Assembly: GCA_963812475.1 (NCBI GenBank)
Contig: CAWEVI010000028.1
Location: forward strand, 122,939-186,938
Length of the DNA stretch: 64,000 bases
Reading direction: 5' to 3'
From: JAMXLO01 sp963812475
GTDB taxonomy: Bacteria > Pseudomonadota > Alphaproteobacteria > Acetobacterales > Acetobacteraceae
Below the pieces are notes generated by a model that searched no databases, had not been told where the DNA came from, and saw only the letters and a program-made list of their open reading frames with translations. Below are positions 9,360 through 18,746 of the stretch, one piece after another (the first letter of the stretch is position 1; each line of letters starts with the position of its first letter). Made by a program: the position numbers and the translations under genes.

Positions 9360-10490
9360 ATGAGCTTCCTGACCACGTTTCCCGAGGACGTTTATCCGAC
9401 CCATCGACTGGCCGAAACGATCCAGACGGGCGCATTCGACATCGATCTGGCGCAGGCTCTCATGTGGATGTCGCAGGCAACCTACAAATCCACGGCAGAC
9501 AGGTCCCGGGCGTCCGGTGATCGCAAACTGGAACGCATTCTCGACCGGTGGGGCTTCGCGTGCCGTGCGCGGCTCAGTCAGGCGGGCACGGAGGGATTCG
9601 TCGCCGAAAGTGCGGCAACCCTGGTTGTCGCCTTCGCAGGCACCGACCCGGTGGTCGCGGCCAATTGGGTCACGGATTTCAACATCCGCACCCGCTCCGG
9701 CGGCATCCACCGCGGCTTCGCCGACGGCGTCGAAGGCATATGGCCCGCCTTGCTCGCAGCGCTGGAGGGAACCGACAAACGCATTTTCCTGGCGGGCCAC
9801 AGCCTCGGCGGTGCGCTGGCAGTCGTGGCTGCCTGGCGACTTACCGGCGACACACCGGAAGCGGCAGATCGTAGATCGCACGGCGAGGCAATCGATGTTG
9901 GACGCATCGCGGGCGTGCTCACCTTCGGCATGCCGCGCGCCGGCGACGAGGCGTTCGAGGCGGCCTACAGATCGCGCGGCCTGTGGCAGAAGACGGCCCG
10001 GCTTGAATATGGCAGCGACATCATCCCGTCGCTTCCCCCCGCCGTATCCGGACAGCTTGCCTTTCGCCATGTGGGACCCGCTCTTCACTGCCCACACGGT
10101 GGTCAATTCAAGGACGTGTTGCCGCCGCGGGACGATCCCGACGATCGGATCGAACTGGAACAGCTGGAGGAGCGGCTCGGCATTAGCGACACTGAAACAT
10201 TACGCAGCGTCCGGGATGCGTGGGGGCGCATCCTGGACCACGGCGTTCCACGTTCACCGGCCGGCGGCACAGCCACATTGATTATCGACAAGCTGCCGTT
10301 CTTCCTTCGGGATCATTTGCAGGACTGCTACCTGGAAGCGCTCGGCTGGTCCTTCGACCGGCCCACGGAGGCCCGGGTGTCCATCAGCGCCGACGATGCC
10401 GACACGTTCGCGCGTGCTTCCGAGGCCCACATCGAGGAGCGCGGTGGCGGATTCTCGGCACTGCTGCGTCGCCTGCTTCCCGGTGGATGA
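9360..10490 (+). CDS. Lipase class 3-like alpha/beta hydrolase
   Basis: A 376-residue protein with the lipase (class 3) nucleophile elbow GHSLGGALA; Ser148 is the predicted nucleophile. Upstream is the family strand VVAFAGTDP (equivalent to the FRGT motif) and a helix-turn HRGFADGVEGIW. After the elbow comes LTFGMPRAGDEAF, matching the FG-x-PR-x-G signature, then a GSDIIPSLPP segment with the likely catalytic Asp. No signal peptide is visible, so it may act in the cytoplasm. The last ~100 residues have no recognised domain. The substrate is unknown. Confidence 0.8.
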   Translation: MSFLTTFPEDVYPTHRLAETIQTGAFDIDLAQALMWMSQATYKSTADRSRASGDRKLERILDRWGFACRARLSQAGTEGFVAESAATLVVAFAGTDPVVAANWVTDFNIRTRSGGIHRGFADGVEGIWPALLAALEGTDKRIFLAGHSLGGALAVVAAWRLTGDTPEAADRRSHGEAIDVGRIAGVLTFGMPRAGDEAFEAAYRSRGLWQKTARLEYGSDIIPSLPPAVSGQLAFRHVGPALHCPHGGQFKDVLPPRDDPDDRIELEQLEERLGISDTETLRSVRDAWGRILDHGVPRSPAGGTATLIIDKLPFFLRDHLQDCYLEALGWSFDRPTEARVSISADDADTFARASEAHIEERGGGFSALLRRLLPGG

Positions 10491-10684
10491 CCGGAGCAGA
10501 GCCCTGCCGCAACCGTCGCGCCCGCACGCCGCCAGCGGCGTCTCGACATCCGCCGCGGCCCGTGTTGGACTGCTTTGCGCCCTGCATCAGGTATCAGCAG
10601 TCGCCTCCGTCAATCGGAATCCGCAGTTGCGCGCGCCGGCTTTCGGGCCGCCGCGCCAAACGGCGTTGAGGAGCACCACACCAG

Positions 10685-11785
10685 ATGGCACCCGACGAAG
10701 GTTCCGACACGACGCACGATCCCATCCGGCGCGACCCCATACAAGGAGCACGACAGACGAGGGATCGTGGATTGCGCGCAATGGTCGGCATTGGAACCGC
10801 AATTCTGGTCGTTGCCGCCCTGGGCATCGCACAGCCCGTCTTTGCGCCGCTGACATTCGCGCTTTTCATCATCGCGATCGTCTGGCCCTTGCAGGCGCGC
10901 CTGCAGACGCGGCTGCCAAAACTTCTGGCGCTGGCCCTGAGCATGCTGGCCACCGTGGTGGTCCTCGGCGCCTTCGCCTGGGTGATCACCTGGGGACTGA
11001 ACCGGGTAGGACGCTACATCGTCGCGGACATCGGCCAATTCCAACTGCTCTATAACCAGATGACCGACTGGCTCGAAGGGCACGGCATCGTGGTCGAGAG
11101 CATCTGGACCGAGCACTTCAATGTGGGCTGGGTGCTGCGTCTCTTCCAGGAGATCACCACAAGGGTGAACGGCACGCTGAGCTTTTCGCTCGTTGCGTTG
11201 ATCTACGTCATCCTGGGACTGATGGAAGTCGACGACGCGGCCCGCAGGCTGCGCGGCATGAAGAACCAGGAAGCCGGGCGGGTACTGCTGGCCGGTGGCG
11301 CCAGGACCGCCGCGAAGTTCCGCAGATACCTTCTGGTCCGCTCTCTCATGAGCGTGGTGACAGGCATTCTGGTATGGGGGTTCATCTCGCTCTGCGGCCT
11401 TCCGCTCGCGCAGGAATGGGGCGTGATTGCCTTCGCGCTCAACTACATCCCATTCATCGGCCCACTGGTTGCAACGGTGCTGCCGACGCTGTTCGCCGTT
11501 GCACAGTTTGACGCCTGGCAGAACGCGATTCTCGTCTTCGGATGTCTGAACCTGATCCAGTTCCTTGTCGGCAGCTACCTCGAGCCACGCATCGCCGGCA
11601 GCATTCTCTCGATGTCGCCTTTCCTGGTATTGTTCGCCGTCTTCTTCTGGACCTTTTTGTGGGGCATCGCCGGCGCATTCATCGGCGTCCCTATCGTGAT
11701 CGCGGTGCTGACACTGTGCGAGCAGCATCCGTCGAGCCGCTGGGTGGCAGAGCTGTTCGGAGCGCGCGCCACCGCGCGGGACTGA
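10685..11785 (+). CDS. AI-2E family (PerM-like) membrane protein
   Basis: A 366-residue polytopic membrane protein of the AI-2E/PerM family. The first ~30 residues are hydrophilic, then two helices with the family phrase LFIIAIVWPLQ. The long mid-section ends with the conserved NYIPFIGPLVATVLP and GSYLEPRIAGSILSMSPFLVL segments, followed by helices containing FLWGIAGAFIGVPIV. Members have been tied to quorum-signal export or Na+/H+ exchange; its role here cannot be told. It is probably cotranscribed with the phosphoesterase 37 bases downstream. Confidence 0.9.
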   Translation: MAPDEGSDTTHDPIRRDPIQGARQTRDRGLRAMVGIGTAILVVAALGIAQPVFAPLTFALFIIAIVWPLQARLQTRLPKLLALALSMLATVVVLGAFAWVITWGLNRVGRYIVADIGQFQLLYNQMTDWLEGHGIVVESIWTEHFNVGWVLRLFQEITTRVNGTLSFSLVALIYVILGLMEVDDAARRLRGMKNQEAGRVLLAGGARTAAKFRRYLLVRSLMSVVTGILVWGFISLCGLPLAQEWGVIAFALNYIPFIGPLVATVLPTLFAVAQFDAWQNAILVFGCLNLIQFLVGSYLEPRIAGSILSMSPFLVLFAVFFWTFLWGIAGAFIGVPIVIAVLTLCEQHPSSRWVAELFGARATARD

Positions 11786-11822
11786 TCGGCCCCGGCCAGC
11801 CGGCAACCCGAGGAGACGACCG

Positions 11823-13580
11823 ATGACGCCGATACTCGACCCGCGCAACGGCGACATCGAGGACGATGCTGCCAGTACCAAGCGGAAATCGATGTTGTCG
11901 TTGGCGGGCACCCTGCTCGCGGAGATCAGTCTTCCGAAGCTGGTAATCGCCTGGATGCTGCTGATCGGCTTTCCCGGCCTGTTGCTTGGAGCAGCGCCGC
12001 TTTTGGTGTCGATCTGGATCGTCGCGGTCTGGTCCAACGCCGCCAACATCTTTTACGAATACCTGCCGGTGTTGCTGCTGCCTCTGCTGGCGGCGATCGG
12101 CTGGTTCGCGGGCAGGCCGCTTCTGCGGCTCGCCGAAAGCAGCTTCTGGTCGTTGAACGCCCTGGCTGTTCAGCCCGTCTATATCGTATTTCGCGAAGGG
12201 GTTCGACATCTGGCCGAAGCCGTGCTCGCACCGCGGATGAACGCGTCCCGACGCAGCTCCATTCGCGCTGCCTCCGCGGGTGTCTCGGGCCTTGCGATTG
12301 GCGGTCTGGGATTCGGCGTCATCGTCCTGGTGTGGCCCGCTACGCAATGGGTCGGCAGCCTGGCGGATCTCTCGTTGTCGCACCGGGTGGTATTTGTCGT
12401 GTTGGCGAACAGTGTCGTGCTGATCTTGGGTTATTTCGCGGTGGCATCGCTGATCTGGGGACTTGCCGATGCGACGATGGCGCAGCCGCGCGACTTCAGC
12501 GCCTTCGCCGAATCGGCAGCCGGCCGCCGAACGTGGCGCGTCGCGCATCTGTCGGACATCCACACCGTCGGCGAGCGCTACGGATTTCGCATCGAGAGCG
12601 GAAGGTCCGGTCCGCGCGGCAATGAGCGGTTGAGACGGACCCTGGCACGGCTGGAAGAGATCCATGCAGCGCACCCGCTGGACATCATTCTGATAACCGG
12701 TGACCTGACGGATGCCGGCCGCTCCGCGGAGTGGGCTGAATTTTTTGGCGCCTTGGCCTGTCACCCGAGACTGGCGGAACTGGTTGTCGCATTGCCCGGC
12801 AATCACAACGTCAACGTTGTAGACCGCGCGAGCCCCGCGCGCATGGACCTGCCGATGAGTCCCGCGAAGCGGCTGCGCCAGGTTCGAACCATCTCCGCGC
12901 TCGGAATGCTGCAAGGCACACGGCTACGGGTCGTGGACGGCAAGACCGGCCAACTTGGCGGCACGCTGGCCGATATGCTGCAACCGCATGCCGCCGACCT
13001 GGCAGAATTTGCGGACAACGGATCGGCTCGGTTGTCGCGATCGCTGGCAGAGCTTTGGGCTGCGATGTTTCCGATGGTTCTGCCGCCGGACACCGACGAT
13101 GGGTTGGGGATCATAGTGCTCAATTCAAATGCCGAGACGCATTTCTCGTTTACCAATGCGCTTGGCCTGGTATCGGCCGAACAGGCTCGTGCCTTCAGGA
13201 TTGCCACCGAGCTTTACCCGCGCGCCTGCTGGATCGTCGGCCTGCACCACCACGTCATCGAATATCCTCGTCCTGCAAAGGCATTGTCCGAGCGCATCGG
13301 GACGGCGCTCATCAACGGGAGTTGGTTCGTCCGTCAGCTGCAGCACCTCGCAGCTCACGTCGTGATCATGCACGGTCATCGGCACATCGATTGGATCGGA
13401 GAATGCGGCGGTCTTCTGATCGTATCCGCGCCTTCCCCGGTCATGGAGGCGACCGATTGTCTGGAAACCCATTTTTACGTGCACACGCTTGCTGTCGGCG
13501 CGGATGAACAACTCAAGCTGCTGGCACCGGAGCGGTTCGGCGTGTGCGGACAGCAGGTCGCCGACGAGGCGTGGATGTAA
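11823..13580 (+). CDS. Membrane-anchored calcineurin-like metallophosphoesterase
   Basis: 585 residues. The N-terminal ~230 residues hold several membrane helices. The C-terminal part is a metallophosphoesterase with the ordered metal motifs SDIH, ITGDLTD, LPGNHN and HGHRH. These supply the Asp, His and Asn ligands for two metal ions. The substrate is unknown. It follows the AI-2E-family gene on the same strand, and a ribosome site (GAGGAGACGACCG) precedes the ATG. Confidence 0.88.
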   Translation: MTPILDPRNGDIEDDAASTKRKSMLSLAGTLLAEISLPKLVIAWMLLIGFPGLLLGAAPLLVSIWIVAVWSNAANIFYEYLPVLLLPLLAAIGWFAGRPLLRLAESSFWSLNALAVQPVYIVFREGVRHLAEAVLAPRMNASRRSSIRAASAGVSGLAIGGLGFGVIVLVWPATQWVGSLADLSLSHRVVFVVLANSVVLILGYFAVASLIWGLADATMAQPRDFSAFAESAAGRRTWRVAHLSDIHTVGERYGFRIESGRSGPRGNERLRRTLARLEEIHAAHPLDIILITGDLTDAGRSAEWAEFFGALACHPRLAELVVALPGNHNVNVVDRASPARMDLPMSPAKRLRQVRTISALGMLQGTRLRVVDGKTGQLGGTLADMLQPHAADLAEFADNGSARLSRSLAELWAAMFPMVLPPDTDDGLGIIVLNSNAETHFSFTNALGLVSAEQARAFRIATELYPRACWIVGLHHHVIEYPRPAKALSERIGTALINGSWFVRQLQHLAAHVVIMHGHRHIDWIGECGGLLIVSAPSPVMEATDCLETHFYVHTLAVGADEQLKLLAPERFGVCGQQVADEAWM

Positions 13581-13898
13581 TGGTGATGCGGAGGGTGGTG
13601 GACGTCCCGGCCGTTCGTTGCCCAACCGCATAGCATCTTGAACGCCGCCACCGGCCGGGTTCCACCGCTTCGCTGGATGACCCCTTGGGCACGAGTGCTC
13701 CTCCCTCGCGGCGCGTCCACTCCGCTGCGGTGGATGGGGATACAGCGCTTGAACGACAAATCGCGGTTTGCCAATCGCCAGCGGAGATGTCGCCAATGGC
13801 CAGCTGTTGCGCCGGACTGCCAATGACGGCGGTCGCGAGCCCGGCCTTACATCGGACGGCCATCTAAAAAATCATCCTGGATCATAGTTCATCGACTT
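13581..13898. other. Non-coding stretch between phosphoesterase gene and IS element
   Basis: About 320 bases with no supportable gene. Short similar words recur (CCACCGCTTCGCTGGATGAC and CCACTCCGCTGCGGTGGATG), giving a repeat-like texture. The short frames here lack ribosome sites and homology that I recognise. It may be a decayed spacer into which the insertion sequence landed. Confidence 0.4.
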
Positions 13899-13910
13899 AT
13901 ACCAACCGTC

Positions 13911-14471
13911 CTATCCGGCCACCGGTTTTGCCCAGGTGCGCCTGGTGAGTGAAGCGATGCGTTCGGTCATTTGCATCAGCTTGTTCCAAGCGTCGCAGCA
14001 TGCCTCGAGGATGGCGTCGTAACCGTCCCAGACACAGTGACTGAGAAAGTTGCCGCGCATGAACTCCCAGACATTTTCCATCGGGTTCAATTCTGGCGCG
14101 TAGGGCGGCAACGGCAACAGCACGATATTCGCTGGCACCTTGACCCGCGGCGAGCTGTGCCAGCCGGCGCCGTCGAGCACCAGCAGGGCGATGGCGCCCA
14201 CGGAGACGCGACGGCTGATTTCCCCCAGGTGCTCGTTCATCGCCGCGACATTGACCTCCGGCATAATGATGGCGGCACCAGTGCCGCGTTCTGGACAGAT
14301 CGCACCAAATAGATAGGCCCATTCAAAGCGTCGATCGCGCCGGGCGCGTGGAGGTGAGCCGCGTTTCGCCCACACGCGGGTCAGCGTGCCCTGCTGGCCC
14401 ACACGTGCCTCGTCGGTGAACCAGATCTCCACCGGCTTGCCAGCCGCTTCCGGCGGCAAGGCGGCGGTCAC
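13911..14471 (-). CDS. IS630 transposase, catalytic DDE frame
   Basis: 186 residues carrying the DDE catalytic core: first Asp in WFTDEARVGQ, second Asp in LLVLDGAGWHSS, and the final Glu within PPYAPELNPMENVWEFMRGN. All three acidic residues are intact, so the element may still be active. The frame opens at a GTG at 14471 overlapping the stop of the first frame. Confidence 0.87.
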   Translation of the reverse strand: MTAALPPEAAGKPVEIWFTDEARVGQQGTLTRVWAKRGSPPRARRDRRFEWAYLFGAICPERGTGAAIIMPEVNVAAMNEHLGEISRRVSVGAIALLVLDGAGWHSSPRVKVPANIVLLPLPPYAPELNPMENVWEFMRGNFLSHCVWDGYDAILEACCDAWNKLMQMTERIASLTRRTWAKPVAG

Positions 14472-14977
14472 GAGATCGGCAAAGCTGCGCTGAAAACCGC
14501 CTGTTCCTCGGGTTTGCTCTGCGGGTGCTGCGGACGCACCGACACACGCCGGAACGACAGCTTGCGCAACAGTTTGCCCACCGTGCGCTCATGCAGCTGG
14601 ACAGCAAACGCCTGCCCAATTCGCCGCTGCAGATCGACACAGCGCCAGCGAACCACACCGTCCCGCTCAAGGTTCGGACCCTGCTCGACCCATTCCACCA
14701 CTTTGGCCTGCTGTTCGGCCGTCAAGCGGGGCAGCGGCCCGTTGCGGCGCGGCAGAGCGAACAGACCCTCCGGTCCCAACTCGTTGTAGCGGTGCACCCA
14801 GTCGCGCAGCGTCTGACGGTCCATCGCGCAGGCCTCGCCCGCAGCCTCGCGCGACCAGCCTTCCAGCACCAAGCCAATCGCCAGCATCCGACGCGCCGCT
14901 TTCGCATCCTGCGTCTGTGCTGCCAAACTGCGCAGCTCCGCCGCCGACATCGCCAACCGTGTGATCGCGACTGTCAT
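14468..14977 (-). CDS. IS630 transposase, N-terminal frame (helix-turn-helix)
   Basis: 169 residues forming the DNA-binding half of an IS630 transposase: a helix-turn-helix/winged-helix part (GWSREAAGEACAMDRQTLRD and LHERTVGKLLRKLSFRR). I start it at the ATG at 14977, preceded by GGAGGGGG, rather than the GTG at 15013. It ends in a GTGA overlap with the catalytic frame. The full enzyme is probably made by frameshifting or coupled re-initiation. Confidence 0.85.
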   Translation of the reverse strand: MTVAITRLAMSAAELRSLAAQTQDAKAARRMLAIGLVLEGWSREAAGEACAMDRQTLRDWVHRYNELGPEGLFALPRRNGPLPRLTAEQQAKVVEWVEQGPNLERDGVVRWRCVDLQRRIGQAFAVQLHERTVGKLLRKLSFRRVSVRPQHPQSKPEEQAVFSAALPIS

Positions 14978-15068
14978 CGCCACCCCCTCCGCCGAGTAGG
15001 GACGGCGAAGCACGCCCTGCCGCGTCGCGCCGATTTACATTCGAGTCAACGGTCCGGCCGATTGGTAT

Positions 15069-15450
15069 TAATCAGACTGTCGATGGGTTCGTTTGTGATT
15101 TTTTGCCTACGCGCGATAATCCGCCATTTATCTTGCAAGTAAACAATACGTGATATATATCGCCCTCGTTATCACTAATCCGTGATGCCGGAGGGTCGTG
15201 CACATGGCAAGATCGATCGCTGAGTTTCAAACGAGCTTCTGCCCAGTCGTCACTAAGTGGCCATCAGTTGAGAACGTTTGGTTGCGGCCGCCGGGCGGTC
15301 CGTGCTTTGCGCTGTCCGTTCCGGTACCGAATGTGGTCTGGCACATACCCCACCACTGAGGGCCTCATCAGCGGTCACTGACAGCTAAAGACAATGAACT
15401 GCGCGTTTCGGCAGAGGACAACCGCGCTCTATCTATAGGAATTAAATCTT
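15069..15450. other. Leader region upstream of the GH16 gene
   Basis: About 380 bases between the insertion sequence and the GH16 start, noticeably more AT-rich than the coding DNA around it (for example 15095-15175). It probably carries the GH16 promoter. Apart from one possible 51-codon frame (15204-15359, listed separately) I see no gene. Confidence 0.5.
15204..15359 (+). CDS. Possible small ORF, 51 residues
   Basis: An ATG at 15204 lies eight bases after a strong GGAGGG ribosome site and opens 51 codons ending at TGA 15357-15359. The product (start MARSIAEFQT, end VVWHIPHH) contains two cysteines and no recognised domain or signal peptide. Good ribosome site, no homology I recognise; it could equally be chance. 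It would be a leader ORF for the GH16 gene if transcribed. Confidence 0.25.
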   Translation: MARSIAEFQTSFCPVVTKWPSVENVWLRPPGGPCFALSVPVPNVVWHIPHH

Positions 15451-18147
15451 ATGAGCAAGCTGACCTTCGACGACGAATTCAACTCCCTCAGCCTCTACAA
15501 CGGCACCAGCGGTGTCTGGCAGCCCGCCATGAATTATTCGCCCAATGGCACAACCGATACCGGCAGCATGACCTCATGGGAGGTCAATCCGCTCTGGGGG
15601 CCGACATCAGCCGCAGATGCCAACGTATATTCCATCGGCAACGGCGTGCTCTCGATGGCCATCAAGCCGACGCCGGCCGATGTCAATCCGGCCAGCGTCA
15701 ACAATCAGCCTTTCCTCGCCGGTGAACTCACGACCTACCCGTCGTTCTCGCAGACTTACGGTTACTTCGAGATGAACGCCGATCTCGCGGCGGGGCCCGG
15801 TTTCATGTCGGCGTTCTGGCTGCTGCCGACGAGCGGCGCCTGGCCGCCGGAACTCGACGCAGAGGAGGTGCTCGGCAATACCCCGTCGACACTGATAATG
15901 ACCACCCACACGTCCAACGGAGCGGGTGGAGACAACGCCTTCCCGCAGTGGACCAACATTCCCAATTCAACGCAGGGCTTCCACACTTACGCGGTGGATT
16001 GGGAAGCCAATACGATCACCTGGTACTTCGACGGGCAGCAGGTCGCACAGGCGCCGACGCCAGCCGACATGCACTCGCCGATGTATATGCTCATCGACGA
16101 TATGTCTGGCGCCTCCGGATCCTGGACCGGCTCGCCGACCAGCCCGACGCAATCGTCCGCAATGAAGATCAACTTCATTCACGTCTATGATTCCAATCCG
16201 TATGTGAACGGCGTCAATACGGTACTCGGTGGCTCCGCAACCAACCCCGTCACTGGGGGAAGCACGACCCCGCCCGTGACAAACCCGCCAGTCACAACGC
16301 CGCCTGTCACGACGCCTAACCAGCCTGTGCTGATCACACCCGGGACCGGCTCGTTCAAGGATACCGCCGGCAACGTCTATACCATCGCTGCGAATGGCGA
16401 TGCCGACGAGAACGGCAAGCTGATGAATGGCGGCACCGGCACAGGCGCACTGGAACTCGCCAACGGGGTCATCTACGGCCAGGATGCGAGCAGCAAGACC
16501 TGGTACACTTGGAACCAGACCACCTGGACGCAGGCGTCCTCGGCTCCGCCCGCTGTTTCCGTCACAACGCCGCCCGTCACGACGCCACCAGTCACGACCC
16601 CACCCGTCACCACCCCGCCCGTCACCAGTCCGCCTGTCACGACGCCTAATCCTGTGCTGATCACTCCCGGGGTCGGTTCGTTCAAGGATACGACTGGCAA
16701 CGTCTATACCGTCACTGCGAATGGCGATGCCGACGAGAACGGCAACCTGATGAATGGCGGCACCGGCACCGGCGCATTGGAACTCGCCAACGGGGTTATT
16801 TACGGCCAGGATGCCGCCAGCAAGACCTGGTACACCTGGAACCAGACCACCTGGACTCAAGCAACTCCGGCTCCGCCCGCCGTCAGCGTCTCGACTGGGG
16901 GCGGAACCACCACGCCGCCCGTGGTAACCAATCCTGCACCGGTCACGACGGGAACCGGTTCCGACACTCTGGTGCTCAGCATCTCGGAGGATGCCTATCA
17001 GGGCAACGCGCAGTTCACCGTCTCGGTCGATGGCAAGCAGCTCGCGGGTACGTTCACCACTACGGCGTCCCACGCCGCCGGCGCGAGCCAGAGTTTCACC
17101 TTCAACGGCGACTGGGCGCCTGGCGCTCATGCGGTCGCGGTGAACTTCCTCAATGATACCAATGGCGGAACGGCCGCCACCGACCGCAACCTCTATGTGA
17201 ACGGCATCAGCTACGACGGGAAGGCCACCGGCCAGACCGCGGCGCTGATGGCCGGGGGCCCCAAGGGCTTCAGCGTGACGGACAGCACCGCGGTCCCGAG
17301 CCCGGCGATTGGCAGCGGCTCCGACACGATGACGCTCAACGTCTCGGAAGACGCCTACCAGGGCAACGCGCAGTTCACCGTCTCGGTCGACGGCAAGCAG
17401 CTTGGCGGCACATTCACAGCGACGGCCCTGCATTCCGCCGCGGCTAGCCAGAACTTTATGTTCCAGGGCGACTTCGGAACCGGTCAGCACGCGGTCGCGG
17501 TCAACTTCCTCAATGATGCCTACGGCGGTTCGGCCACCAACGATCGCAATCTCTATGTGAACAGCATCGCTTACAACGGCACAGCCACCGGCCAGAGCGC
17601 GGTACTTGGTATCACGGGTCCGCAGGTCTTCACCGTCTCGGGCGGCACGACATCCTCGGTCAGCGAGACGGGCGATCATGGCTCTCTGGCGAAGAGCCTG
17701 TCGCAGACCGGCAGCTACACGGTCGGCGGCGACACCTTCGTGCTCACCGCCGGCAATGCCGCCTCCGTGACGCTCGGCACCGGGACCAGCCAGATCAAGT
17801 TCATCGGCGCCAGCTCCATCACGCTGACCGGTGGATCCGGCCAGTCTACCGTCACGGCCGATGCTGGCACCAACAAGTTCGTTGCCGGCACCGGGACCCT
17901 GGACGTGACCGGAGGCGGCGGCAAGGACGCCTATGTCTTCCATGCCAACGGCGGCCTTCTCAAGCTCGAGGACTTCTCGATCGCCAAGGGCGACACGCTG
18001 ACCGTGGACAAGACCCTGCAAGGCGCGATGCAGCAGACATCCGACGGACAGGGCGGCACGATGATCACCTTCGGCGTGGGCGCCACCCATGGCGTGGACA
18101 TCCACGGACTGGCGACAATGCCGACCACCAGCGTTCTCTGGGCGTAG
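15451..18147 (+). CDS. Modular secreted GH16 family glycoside hydrolase with RTX-like tail
   Basis: 898 residues. Residues 1-250 are a GH16 (beta-glucanase/licheninase-like) catalytic domain with the acid motif ELDAEE (Glu134, Asp136, Glu138). Two near-identical ~65-residue modules (GSFKDTxGNVYT ... WYTWNQTTWTQA) follow, joined by PPVTT repeat linkers. Next come two ~105-residue modules starting SEDAYQGNAQFTVSVDGKQL, resembling CBM60-type xylan-binding domains. The tail is glycine-rich, RTX-like (GGSGQSTVTADAGTNKF, GGGGKDAYVF). There is no N-terminal signal peptide, so type I secretion through the C-terminus is likely. No type I transporter gene is nearby. It probably acts on an external or self-made beta-glucan. 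Confidence 0.87.
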   Translation: MSKLTFDDEFNSLSLYNGTSGVWQPAMNYSPNGTTDTGSMTSWEVNPLWGPTSAADANVYSIGNGVLSMAIKPTPADVNPASVNNQPFLAGELTTYPSFSQTYGYFEMNADLAAGPGFMSAFWLLPTSGAWPPELDAEEVLGNTPSTLIMTTHTSNGAGGDNAFPQWTNIPNSTQGFHTYAVDWEANTITWYFDGQQVAQAPTPADMHSPMYMLIDDMSGASGSWTGSPTSPTQSSAMKINFIHVYDSNPYVNGVNTVLGGSATNPVTGGSTTPPVTNPPVTTPPVTTPNQPVLITPGTGSFKDTAGNVYTIAANGDADENGKLMNGGTGTGALELANGVIYGQDASSKTWYTWNQTTWTQASSAPPAVSVTTPPVTTPPVTTPPVTTPPVTSPPVTTPNPVLITPGVGSFKDTTGNVYTVTANGDADENGNLMNGGTGTGALELANGVIYGQDAASKTWYTWNQTTWTQATPAPPAVSVSTGGGTTTPPVVTNPAPVTTGTGSDTLVLSISEDAYQGNAQFTVSVDGKQLAGTFTTTASHAAGASQSFTFNGDWAPGAHAVAVNFLNDTNGGTAATDRNLYVNGISYDGKATGQTAALMAGGPKGFSVTDSTAVPSPAIGSGSDTMTLNVSEDAYQGNAQFTVSVDGKQLGGTFTATALHSAAASQNFMFQGDFGTGQHAVAVNFLNDAYGGSATNDRNLYVNSIAYNGTATGQSAVLGITGPQVFTVSGGTTSSVSETGDHGSLAKSLSQTGSYTVGGDTFVLTAGNAASVTLGTGTSQIKFIGASSITLTGGSGQSTVTADAGTNKFVAGTGTLDVTGGGGKDAYVFHANGGLLKLEDFSIAKGDTLTVDKTLQGAMQQTSDGQGGTMITFGVGATHGVDIHGLATMPTTSVLWA

Positions 18148-18321
18148 CACGACACTGCTCCCGGTGCCGCGACCATCGCCAGGCGTTGACGAAGCAAGCG
18201 GAGCGTGCCGGGCGCACCCGCCGCATGCTCCGCTTGCCGTCACACCGTTCGCTTATCGGCTCGCGCCCCGTATCAAGGGTCCGAAGGATCGCAAGCTCAC
18301 CATGGTCGAGAAGCCCGCGCC

Positions 18322-18465
18322 CTAATGCCAGCCGCTGCCGCCGGGTCCATAGGTGCCGATGAAGGCTGGATTGGTCCGGTTGGGAGTGACGACGGCCTCG
18401 GAGCACGCCGCAAGCGCGAGCACGAACAGCAGAATGATTGATCCGGCTTTCAATCTGATTCGCAT
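18322..18465 (-). CDS. Small lipoprotein, 47 residues
   Basis: A short gene inside a longer open frame. From the ATG at 18465 it encodes a typical lipoprotein signal with lipobox ALAAC (Cys at about residue 21). A 26-residue mature part ends YGPGGSGWH. The composition (signal, cysteine, short Pro/Gly tail) looks like an entericidin-type or envelope peptide, but I recognise no family. It lies convergent to the GH16 gene. Confidence 0.55.
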   Translation of the reverse strand: MRIRLKAGSIILLFVLALAACSEAVVTPNRTNPAFIGTYGPGGSGWH

Positions 18466-18746
18466 TGACTGAGCCCAGGAAGATGCATCGATCTTCGCAC
18501 GCGATGTGGGCGTCGGCAACGGTGCGGGCAGAGAGGTCGAGCATGCGGGCAGCGTGGCGGGGCCTGTGTCGGAAGCAACACGTTCGATGTCGCGTGGCAG
18601 CGGGGCCTTCCCAGATGCGGTCAACGGCAGCGTCGCCGGCAGCCGGTCGGCGATCAGCGTCGCGCCGTCACGCCCGAGAAAGCGAGGATTCGACTTCGCG
18701 GCACCGTTCCCGCGCAGGTGACGACTGCAATGGCGAGCATCGCAAG

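Larger units (their letters stand above)
13902..15065 (-). mobile_element. IS630-family insertion sequence
   Basis: About 1.16 kb with two overlapping transposase frames on the minus strand. The tips read CCAACCG on the left and, inverted, CCAATCG on the right, each flanked by TA, the dinucleotide target duplicated by IS630/Tc1-mariner elements. Sequence symmetry extends one or two bases beyond the TA. No second copy is present in this window. It sits upstream of the GH16 gene and points away from it. Confidence 0.85.

Noticed and set aside
10610..12914. Two minus-strand frames (479 and 407 codons) opposite the AI-2E and phosphoesterase genes
   Set aside because: Antisense to genes with clear membrane helices and metal motifs; low-complexity content.
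15967..18243. 758-codon open frame antisense to the GH16 gene
   Set aside because: It lies opposite a well-supported gene, its composition is Arg/Gly/Ala-rich with no domain, and it is explained by high GC and repeats leaving few antisense stops.
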